Shown here piece by piece: positions 49,701-61,000 of a stretch of 64,000 bases of DNA. The stretch comes from Platycnemis pennipes (taxonomy: Eukaryota > Arthropoda > Insecta > Odonata > Platycnemididae), in assembly GCA_933228895.1 (NCBI GenBank), contig OW121855.1:41368698-41432697 (forward strand), written 5' to 3'. The notes beneath the pieces were generated by a model. The model worked only from the letters and a program-made list of their open reading frames with translations, ran no database searches and had not been told where the DNA came from. Every line of letters starts with the position of its first letter. Position 1 is the first letter of the stretch. Made by a program: the position numbers and the translations under genes.

Positions 49701-52700
49701 TAAGTATAGCCACTGGGAATAATTTCTTCGCAGTATCGAAGGAACTTCGGTGGATCCATCACATGGCCCGTTTTGGATTAATAAGGTCGTAATCTGGACT
49801 AATCCACGACACAATTGTAAGCTTGTAAGACAGACAACGTTATAGGTGGCGTTCAACGGATATAAATATTAACTCCGGCTTGATATAAAAAGAATTCACG
49901 CGTGCGTTTCATGGTGAAATTAAAAGAGATTTTCATAATTCAAGGATGCAATAAATTCAAGTAAGGGAACATCGACTAGTCTTCTGCCGCTCTTGTTTCC
50001 GGAAACAATAAAATTCTTAGAGAAATGGGAAGAAAACGTTCGGGTAGAGGTACAAGTTCGGAGAGTGTCTGAGAGAACGCATCTTTCTCCACCAAACTAA
50101 GAGAAAAAGAAACTGCTCTCAGTTATTAATCTACCGGCACGAAGAGATTTTGTTGGGGAATTTCATTTCCTGCAACCAAGGGAGGGACATATATCGGATC
50201 TCTCGCTCGCCCAAGGATGAATTGTACCTTTTGTGCGTGTGGCCAGTTCGCAAGATTCCTCCGGGTGCGGTTTGGAAGGGGGCGGATCTGCTGGCGACAA
50301 CAAAAGCCGCTCCCGCGGCGCCGTAAAGATGCCTCCGTCCACGATATCGCCTCCACACATCCTCGACGGATAGCGCCCGCTCGACCCAGATTACTTGGAA
50401 ACACGCTGCGCGAGCCGCTGCCTCATTTCTATGCCTTTTTCTTTCATTTAAATGAAAAGGGGAGATCGGGGGGGGGGGGGCGGGGGGTGCAGAGCCGCAA
50501 TCCTCTACACTGTAGGAATCTCCTCCAGCACGGAAATAGTTCCCGCAGCCGGAGTGTGTTTCACGCTAACGTTTCTTAATTTCGCATACGTCGCCAGGGA
50601 GCAAGTATGACTTCGGAACGACGATTCTTACACAGCTCCGCTGGCTTCATGTCTCGAGGGAAGATAAAAATTCTCGCCAAAAATTCTTTGTGGGAAAAAA
50701 TCATGGGAACCATTAAGTGCGGAATTTTTCGTAGGCCTTCAATTTTTTTACTCTTCCTCCAGGTTTCAGTCTTTTCACTGGAAGAGTGGGGATTTAATTG
50801 TTATTTTTTTCGATAAAAAAGTGAGCGGGACACTCAAAGATTTTGAATTGTTGTTAAATATTTTGTTGATCTAGATTGATAGATTTGAAATGAAAATAAA
50901 TTGCAAAAAACTCTGAGATTCTCGAGAAAAATGAGGCAAAATATAGTAATACAAAAGAAGGGCAACGAATATAACACGTGTAATAGTGTTTTCACTCTGG
51001 TAGCATGTTAGACGAAGGTCGGCGTAGAGGTAAGAAGAAGAATCGCCTAAGCTAACCAGGTTTTCACCAACAAGAGATAACTTTGAATCAAAGGCAGCCT
51101 TTACCGTATGTTCTATAAAAAGATATTGAATAATGTCAAGCATAACTTTGGCCTGATAATTTATAGACAATTCATGAAAGTTGTTCCTAGTGGAAAATGT
51201 AAAGAAAAGAGTAGAGTTTCAAAAGGATTGGTAACGTTATGAGGTCCAGATTTTAAACTGTAGCCTAATGAGTTGATATCAAAGTGAAAGAAAAGAATTC
51301 AAGAGAATAACGATGGAATACAAGAATATAAAACGAATGCATGGATATAATGTAAACCATATAGGCATATTAAAACCTCATACCTATCTCAATAGTATCT
51401 CAATTTACAAGAGAGTCCAGGGGTAGACGGAATCATTTCTCATATCAATCTTGTCCAAGAAAGAGTACTTAAGTAAAGTGAAAAAATATGGCTGAACCCC
51501 AACTATATGCCAGTTTTCTTATCATACTCGTAGTACAATATATTTTTTTTTACATATTTCTAGTGACTTCTTCTTTCAGTGGATTGTCTCATACTTAGTT
51601 TTCATTGATCTCTTCCTGGCACTTTCGCCATTTTTGGTCATGATTATAGGAGTATAATTGCACTACTTCCAATAAAGTTAATGCTGATATATGACTGGTT
51701 TACTATTAAGCTGACTTCTTCATAGACGATTTTGTTAACTGTAGCTTCCTCATTTTATTATGGTCTTTTCTTTGATCTAGTCATGATATTTTCCCTAATC
51801 TTACTTGGGCACTGTACTATGACAAGTGGTACTATTAGGATTGTCAGATAAGAAAAATGAAGACACTCAGAAAATATCCCACTCTGCCCTTCTGTCCCAT
51901 GGATTCAGCCTTTTCAGGAATTCAGTCGCTTTTCTAAGGTATTAATGATTTAATTTATTTTAAATGCGTGTTCGGAATTATGGCTGTAGGAAGGTGCCGT
52001 CGTAAGCATTAATATCAAAACCCAAACCGTTGGAAGGGAGAGGATTGTTAAGGGTATTTTCGGTTTATTTTAGTAAAAGTAGTTTCATTTTTTTACTAAG
52101 ATCGTCCAGTCTTCCTATAGCAGGTATGAACTTTGAAAAACTTAGGCCATGTTTCATTTTATGTCCGCAGAAGACATGCATTCAATAAATCAATCCCTCA
52201 CCGAGCGCTGTTTTTTCCTAAAAGAAATCCGATATACTCTCGCAGACATTTTTAATATATTCTCATTCTCATTTTGCGATTCACAATTATCAATTAATCC
52301 TTCATTTTTTCCCGAGTGTCGAAACGTTTCTCTATGCTTGTCCGTCTAAGTTGTCGAAGGCAGTATTTTCACTAGAACGATAAAATTTCGTGTTCGATTT
52401 CCCCATGCACACCGCAATTCCTACCGGCAAAAAGAATAGGGAAAGCAAAATGCAGTGGGAGATTCGCAGCTATAACTCTCGCGAAAATTAGCGATAAATT
52501 CTCAATTTTATCTGCTGTGCCGGGGCGATGAAAAATGATAAGAAGCCTGTTCCCTATTCGCAAATACTCCGAGCGCCTCGGGTTCTCAAGGGATGGAAAA
52601 GAAAAAGCCAAAAAAAATGGGAAAGCACGAGGTGGATGGGAAATGACTTTTTCGAGGGAAACCCGTTGATAGTGTGTACGATAGGAGGGATAGATGGGGG

Positions 52701-54000
52701 GAGAGGAGAACGTGGAGCGCGAGAAAAAGAGGGCTAGGCTATACTGAGGAAGTTCATCCCTAGGGTTACATGCTTTATTTTTACTGAAAAAGCAACGTAC
52801 ATACATTTAGTACTCTCTAAATGCTTTGCAGCTGCTCCGTACAGTTTTGCTTAACGATAGGTTGCAAAATATGCATGAAGAGCGGATGGGTTTTACAGTT
52901 ACGAGGCACGGTTAACAGAGTACGGAGCTATATATTTGTATCCTCCTGTTTTACTCTCCTGTTCATCCAAAGAGTGGATTGCTAAGGAATATATTAAAAT
53001 CCTTCCGCTAATTACTTATGATATTTTGGCTAGTTTTAATCCAAAGAAAGTTCCGAATAAGTAGGATTTTTATTGAAAACGTATGTTGAATTTATCATTA
53101 AATAATTTACACCCTGACAATGGCAAAAGAAAGCAATCGAGGAATAGCTTGAAGCTTTATCTGATCATGAAATTAGGTAGATTACCGATATAAAATAAGT
53201 TGGCCGTATGACATTCATCAACTATTAAAAGGGTAAATTATTAATCTTATTGTATCACGCATGAAAAATAACCAAGTCGACCGGCAAGGATTTGTCAGCA
53301 TTTTCTTTTTTTAGACCTCTGTTAAGGATCACCTCAGTTCACACTAACCTTTCCTCATTTAACAGTAGTTAATCTCCAGATTTATTCAAATTTTCAAAGT
53401 GCATAAAACCAATGTAGCTCAAAAAATTTTTAATTGGTAAGGAGCAGAGCAATAAGGATGTTTGATAGGGTTAAATGCTAGGTAGAGTAGGGTAGATAGC
53501 GGATGTAGAAGAGTAGAAGTAGAAAAGCAGAGTACGAGGATAGATCGCGGGTCGTTCGAATAGAACTGTGGGTAGTAGGTAAGTTTTCGAAACTAAAGAA
53601 AGAAAGGATATATAAAATAGTGATCATGGGGAGAGTGGTTTGCTCAACTAAACAAACCTTAACTAGTTGATCCCAAATAATTACCAGCAGTGGAATCTTT
53701 CATTTTACTTATTCTGAATGCAATCTTTGAAGCAATAAATATACAATAACAAATGGCCTTTGGGTGACTGTGTTACGCACAGGACAACCATCCCTTAATA
53801 TCTCACGAGCATTTATATTTAACTGTGCTTAAATTATATTTCTGTCAGCATCTTCACTGTTGTCTTGTTGATCGATGCTGTCAGCGAAGAGCTAGGTACC
53901 ACACTCCATACAAACTCAGTGCGAGCGCGATGAGCCGCGAGTTTCGGCCAAGTCACGAGTCTGTGACGGAATGCGATGCAAGAGTGGAGCGGGATAAATT
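46779..54000. other. No supported exon; likely intron or 5' flank of the NRF-6-like gene
   Basis: Minus-strand donors such as gtaagtatg at 47288-47293 were tested in the phase needed to join 46778 and hit stop codons. A CpG-rich block with a run of about 13 G lies at 50200-50560. Confidence 0.4.
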
Positions 54001-54500
54001 TTAGTGCGGTGTACGCCTGAATGTTTGATAGATAAGAATGTTCCGGGAGGGGGGGGAGGCGGAGGGGAGGGCGTGAAGCTACATCGTTCTCATTCCACGC
54101 ACATGTCTTTTTTCTTTACTTTTCCGGTTTACGACGTTAGACGTTTCGCCGGCCGACCGCAGAGAGTAGTTTTTTTTTTGGCGGATGAAGAAATATGTAC
54201 CACGGAAGAACGTTTCCTCCTCCATTTTGGTGTAGTGAGGTGCCGTATCAGACCCGGAGGCGCAACCGAGGATGACACAGCTAAAAATGGTTCTCGCGTG
54301 CATATTTCACGCGAAACCTTCCCCTGCCACCTAATCACGAGCTTATTTCCCATTCCCGACCCACTGCATCGAGGATAATTGAATTGTGGCGGAGCGTGCG
54401 AGATTATTTTACCAGAGCGAGTGAAGTGGGGAGGAACAGGAACGAGTCTGTCGTGACCACCCCTGCCTGCACCAAAAGTACGGAAGTATCTTCCTCTCGA
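54000..54500. promoter_or_regulatory. CpG- and G-rich block, possible promoter (uncertain)
   Basis: Dense CpG and a G-tract cluster at about 54045-54072 stand out from the AT-rich flanks. Open frames on both strands are unrecognised. Confidence 0.2.
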
Positions 54501-54744
54501 GAGGTTTTTCGCAGAAACTAGGATTCTGATAAAACTAGGAGGTGGCAAAAATCATTAAAATATTTCTCTCGCCTATTTTACTTGTGACCTTCCTCTCGAC
54601 CGCATCTACAGCCAGCTAAAATGTCAAACTTCAAGAAATGAACCAATGGCAGCATCCTTGTTTGAGATAACTAATTTACGCATGATTCTAAAATGGATAA
54701 TTATTCATTCTGGGAAAGTTACCACCAGCTAAAGTCTTCTGTAA

Positions 54745-54965
54745 CTTTTAGGATAGATAGATAAATGGAATAGGGAGACAAAAGGTGGAGACACTTTTTA
54801 ACATCCGATTCATCGGACACAGTGCCGAACTTGACGAGTTCTCCACGCAATACTCTAGCAGGAATTGTTATATCAATGAAAAGTCTATGCCACTCCTGGG
54901 ATTCGAACCAGGACCCTCTGCATGGGAATCTGTTTACTAGCATCCGAAGAGATTCTCCTAAAATG
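54745..54965 (-). mobile_element. tRNA-derived SINE
   Basis: On the minus strand the B box GGTTCGAATCC (near 54899-54909) follows a head with CGGATGCTAGTAAACAG. The tail contains GAATCGGATGTTAAAAAG, related to the tail of the SINE at 28 kb. Confidence 0.6.
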
Positions 54966-54969
54966 TTCA

Positions 54970-57540
54970 TAATAACTACATTTGATAATGACTATGATGG
55001 CGATCCAAATCGATTATTTCATCGCCAAATCTAAAACCATTCCGAACGCTACATTAAACGGCTATGCGGTATTCGGTAACTTACATGTGTATCCTGCTGA
55101 CGAAAAATCTTTTGCGGGTTCTTCTTCAATGTAAGGCTGAAATTTTATAATTTATAGAAGCAAATTAAAAATTGGCAATTCATGGGTCGCATTTGTGAAA
55201 TTCTGGTCACAAGGCTACTTGGTTACTAATTGGTTTCGAACTTGTACAACGTACCTATGTACGTCAATATTATTCCCTTTTCCGAATTTGAGTTCACATG
55301 TTTGGAGCATATGTGGCTCTATCACGTTGCATAAGGCAATTTACTGAAAGAAATTACTTTTTTTAGTTTGGCATTACCAAACGTTTGATCACTGGCGATG
55401 CCCATCTTCCTGTTGCATAGTGACCCCTTATTAAAGCGGGCATCATTTTTATCACTATGGGGATTCATAAGAGAGTAATAAAATTCCATCCCTCGCCTAC
55501 TTTTCCTCTCCAATTCTTGTGAACTGAAAGCCCAGCCATTGGCCTCACCCAAATAATGCCACCCACTTCCGCCTCTCCAAATCAACCCTCCCGCACTCCC
55601 ACCCGCGCGGCGTTTCATTTCCTCTTGCACCACGCGTGGTATTAGTGGATGCAAGGTGAAGGGGAGGTAATCAAAGTTTAATTACTCACTTCCTAAGAAT
55701 GTCGGATTCAAATGACCACCACTTGATTGACATCGTTATGACGTCGTTGAAATTTCAATTAAAGGCATTGTTAACGACCGTCGGGCCTTATTAATTGATT
55801 CCATCAGAGTTAATTGGTGTAACTTCGTCAAATCCGCATGGGAGAGAAAAAGTCCTCTCGGAAAATAGTGAGTAATATGTCAGTATTACCACTCATCAAG
55901 GCACTGGACTGTTCCATTTTATTTCCACGCAGTACGTCTTTCCATTTTCCAGCGGACAGTCTCCCTTTTAAGGGCACATGGCTCGAATTTTTTAATTATA
56001 GTTTCTGTGTTGGATAATACTCTGTTTGTAATGTTATATTAGCAAATTCACCGAATCGAAACTCATAACTTATTTTTTTATGAATATGGTTGGGATTCCA
56101 TTGAAAGCTATGGAATCAATCGTCATAGGGGAAGAGGAATGAGAATCATTGCATACTTGCAAATTAAAAGGCTAATTTGTTTAAAATAATTCTTTTCTTC
56201 CTCTTTCGTTAGAGTATTACCCTCTACCGCAGACATTTTCTGTGGCTTTTAAGGTAATATACAACTACTTTGATGTAGATGAAGCCCGAAAGGATCTATT
56301 TTACGTGAGCAGTAGACCACAGTTCCTTATTGCTTTCCATCGACTCTGCAGCAAACATTTCGAGATATTGCCTTCCAAGGCGACTCACCTAGACAAAATA
56401 GTTTCCCATCATTGCATTTCTCTACGGCCCTGGCATCAAAAGCATTTTGTTCCCTTTATTATTGACGACTATTCCTTTGAAGGCGAGGAGTGTTAAGGGA
56501 AGAGAAGTCTTGTGACTCAGTCGGAGCAAAGGTTCCATTTCCTCCTCCAAGGGCGAGAATACTCCACCCACTTTTTCCCATGCTCCTTGTCTCGACACGT
56601 GCAGCTTCGCTCGGCGCCGTGCACTTTTTTTTCCTTCTTCCCGACATTCCGCGCTCCTCGTTCTCCCACCCACTCCAATCGCGTGCAAAATCAGTATGGC
56701 ATTAGTATTTCTTTTTATTTCTTACTCAAGAGGCTGAGTGAATTTTCGGAGTTCTCGAAGCTTCTACGTTTCCAGAGCGAAGAAATGGTGCTCAACCATT
56801 CAAGAGGCGGGCATGCTAATTTCCAGGGAATTCCAGGCTCTTGGATTGAGAGGGTATTTTCAGCGCTCGCTGTGACAAAAAAGAGCTAAGCCTCAGTTTA
56901 GATGTTGAATGGATGATCGGCATGAGTAAGGCTTCAAATTTGGAAAACTCCTTCTGGTTGAATCTCAGAATTAAAGAATATGCTTTGGAACGAACATTGT
57001 TTTATCCCGAAGAATGTGCTTCAAATATTTCTGTTTCTGCCTCTTTGGATGGAAGAAAATAGTGTATTTCTGTTCCTCCTTAGATCAGCAGTCGATGCTT
57101 ACATAATTTTTTAACTTAAATTTCTCTCTAATGGAAGACTTTACGCCAATATTGTTGCCATCCAAGTACTTGACTCTATTAGTCTTCCATAACTCGTAAA
57201 ATATATGGAAAAATATATGTTTAATAAATATTTACACATTTTTCTGATGCCCCTGCTTAGTCAACGGCCCTAAATAATGTAACTTCATAGTTTCTAGATA
57301 TTTGTCAGTTCTGTAACAAGAATAATTTAGCAGAAAAAAGGTGTAACAAGAAAATGGTCAGGTTCCATTAGAATTTTAGTCGAGGAAAAATATTTTTCCC
57401 CCCAGTCGAAGTACGGTGCTATTAGGTACTGAAACAGGTGGTGAACGCTCAGTGTTGCCAGTCGTGCAGTATTTTGAGGAATATTTACGTACTGTATGTG
57501 ATAAGGTTGGTTATTTTTATATGAAAAACTTGGCAGCCCT
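54970..57540. other. No supported gene
   Basis: Mixed sequence, GC-richer at 55500-55640 and 56400-56690. The open frames found there show no known motif. Confidence 0.45.
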
Positions 57541-58060
57541 GCTCCGCTCCCAACTTCCAACCTTGCCCACTATTTCGATCTCCATATCCTATATCCTAGT
57601 GAGCGAGAGAAACGAGTGTGGCGCCACATTTTTCCCCGTTCGACAGGCGTAGGGAAAGAGATGGTGAAGTCTCGATTCCGACGGAGTAATGTACGTTGTC
57701 TCGACTCTTCCCCGCCCCTCTTCTCGAGCCACCCATTTCCCCAACCTCCCTTCTACCCTCGTACCGTTCGTTCGTTCCTTAACCTCCTCCCTCTCCACAG
57801 GCGCCCTATCTACTTTTCATCTCTAAAAGCGCGGAAATATACGAGTCCGCTGCACTGGCGAAACTGCTTTTTCCAACAGTCTGGCAGGATACGCGGCGCG
57901 TTCGTGCGTGCGTGCGTGCGTACGCCTGCGACTTCACTGCTGCGTGTGCCCGACGACGCTCGAATGGGAGGCGAAGGGCTTCGATTGGTGATCGAGAGGA
58001 AACGAACGGGAAAGGTGGAATTTCATGTTTTTCTCAGAAACGACGGAAGCGATGGATTTT
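57540..58060. promoter_or_regulatory. CpG-rich block with GTGC repeat, possible promoter (uncertain)
   Basis: CpG-dense sequence with a (GTGC)n run at about 57902-57920. A 157-residue plus-strand frame here has no recognisable domain. It could mark a transcription start, for example the 5' end of the minus-strand gene, but no exon links it. Confidence 0.22.
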
Positions 58061-61000
58061 TTTCCATTGTGTATGTATTTTCGCGATGATCAAATAAACA
58101 TTTTGTACTCCTCTGCGTCCATAATTCGAATGTTAAAGTTGATGGCTCGAACGGGAAATTTGGAACGATATTTAAATAGTATTCCTAGATGATCTGCGAT
58201 ATTGATAATTATATTATAATGCCTTGATTCTGACAGCAATTTTGGCATGTCAAAATTACATGTAGTCTTCATCCTTGAGGCAAAATATATTGGGGATAAA
58301 ATGATTTCAGTAAATATATAATCTCCCCAGATAAAGGGACATGTGACTCTCTTCCCTTAAATGTATGTAAGATTCTATGATCTGTGATATGTAACATCAC
58401 CCTCTAGTCGTAAAGTAGACTCTAGAAATGAATCAATTTTTCATTTATCAGCAGAGTTCAGAATATACCTACTCCTATTTGGACTACGGTTTGGAATTCA
58501 ATTTTCAATATTTTTCGTTCGCGTCTCAAATATATATTCTCTGCGCGTTTCATCACAGAATCAGCGCCCAATCTTATTCTCTCCTTAATTTTCAACGTCA
58601 TCGTGTTATTTTACTTGTGCAAACAAATACCACAGGAAATGAAGTAAAAATTTAAACCGTTCACAATAGGCAACATTTGTGATATGCCAACATTTAGACT
58701 CAACTTAATCGTTTCCGATTATCGCGTCAGAAAAAATGAGAAACGCTGTGAGAAACTACTCCCAAAACAAATTCGGCGAACATTTGACACTATTTAGCTT
58801 TGCAAATGGAAAAAATGACTAATTTCTAAGACTTATTCCCGAAGATAGAATGCTAAAGAAAATAGATATCAATTATAAAAGCACTCAGTATTTATTTGCA
58901 AACGCGTGGCAATTTTAGTTTTGCCAAATTTTTACATAAGAAATTAAAATCAATCAGATCAACCGATATTCACTTCACGGAAATGATTTGCATATAAATG
59001 AATGGATATCAGTCTTAAACTCATGACAATGCGTTCCATTAACTTTGTTAATTTGCATCCTTTTTTTAATCTCTTAAAGGTTTCCAAGGCCCTCAATTTT
59101 AAAAGCCCGTGCGCAGATTTGAGTATTAAAACCTTCTGAAATTAAAAGTAGTTGCGTAAGAATTAAAATCGATTGAGATGGAGGTTAAATACTAAAGAGT
59201 TATGCTAAGCTACTATCGTTACTTTCATTGAAATGTTCCTCAGAGTTTCCTCGTAAAATCAATTTCAAAGCTTTCTTATGAAAATAAAATCGCTATTCAT
59301 CATCCTCAGATCAGTGATGTTTCCTGTGCGTTAAACGAGTACTGATTCTTACTCGATAGCACCATATCTTCCTAAATATATCCCCATGTTCTCCACCAAC
59401 TTCTATGTCAGTTAGGTCGATGTCAGTGTTTGGGCATAGGAAAAGGAAACCAAAGCCCTGATTAGGAAAATAAGTTCATCTCAAATCAGGCTCCTCTCTG
59501 CGGCCGAGAGGAACTACATTTCTTTCGCAGTCAAACGCACGCCAGCTAGCGAACGTCCTCCCATGCAATATATATAGCACCCTTTAAAGACGTCACATTC
59601 TCTCTCTTCCCTTCCCCCTCCCCACTCTCTCTCTTATCATACTATATTTTACATGCACACAAAGGAACCCGTAATTTTATGCTATCACACACATTTTGAG
59701 AACTGCATCTTGAGTTTTTTTATAGATTTTCTACAGAAAGAATATATGCAAGATGAATCTATGAAGTCACTTTGATGTATTGTTATGGATTGATGATGTA
59801 TTTTTATTTATTTTCATTTCATATCGGTCATTTTCAGTCTCGAGCGAATTCATGAGTTTATTTTCGATTACATTCGGTCGCCAGCGAAGGCGAAAGAAAA
59901 TTTTCTCTCATGACGCAAGTTTGATCACGCCATCGACACGTATATCATGGGTGATTGGTTTAATCCAGTATGTTTGTTAGGTAAGTTGTTTTTTACGTAA
60001 TACGGCTGTTGGGAGCCTGTTCTCATAATTTGCACCTGAATCATCACACTTAGGTGTACATAGGGGTACAATCCATTTAAAATAAAATTCCTACAAAAAA
60101 TGAGGGTTAATAAAAAATTATAATTGCGCTTTTTATCATTGATGTGTTCATTGACCATCATTTCTTTATTAATTTATTTTGACCATAATTTCTCATAATA
60201 TTTCTTTCCTAAAATGGCGTAGTAATAGAATTTCTTCCCGAAAGTGAGATGTCGAAGGCTTGGATCCTTTCCAAATGAATTATTTTTATACTTAGATTAT
60301 ACCTTCGTCCTTGCCTAGGTTAAATAACGTTCCCTCAATTATATGGATGGTACTTGCCTTCTTTCGCATCAGTATATCATGACGTCATTTACTTATCAGA
60401 CACCATGCCTTCAAATAAAGGATAAGCGGAGAAATTCTGTTAAAACTGCTTCATCTAGTACTTACTGGATCCAAAATCACATAATTTAGCCAGTAAGTTG
60501 ATCGTACACGGTGAATAAATGCCATTTTTAAGTATTTCCAGGTAAAGGTAAGATCATTTTGTTCTTACTGTTACTTGTGATTTCATTTGGGCGGTGAAAT
60601 AAGCATTTGCCCCCATAGTAAAGAATTATAACTAAGCATGATTCGAGCTAAACAGCCAATTATGTGAATAACACTTTGTCTTATTTACACTTCATCACTA
60701 TAATGTGGAGTAGTGACAAATTAACGACCGTTCCCCTCAGAATAGTCGACCAAGCCTTTCTCTTTTAAGTCTCGTAGTTAAGTCTTCCTGAGTGAAGGTG
60801 ATTTTACATTAATGCATCGATTTTATAAGTGCATTCTTTCTCCAGAAATTGCTGAAGGCTATTAATGGATATGGCCACGCATAAAACAGGCGGATATTAC
60901 GCCAAAAGGACTAAATCCCCCGCAAGGGTGAAAAGAATGTATAATATTCCACAGAGTTTATTAGTACCTACCCACTGATTAACGATGTGGAAGCATTAAA

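Noticed and set aside
57616..58089. 157-residue plus-strand open frame
   Set aside because: CpG-rich composition explains its length; it contains the GTGC microsatellite and no motif.
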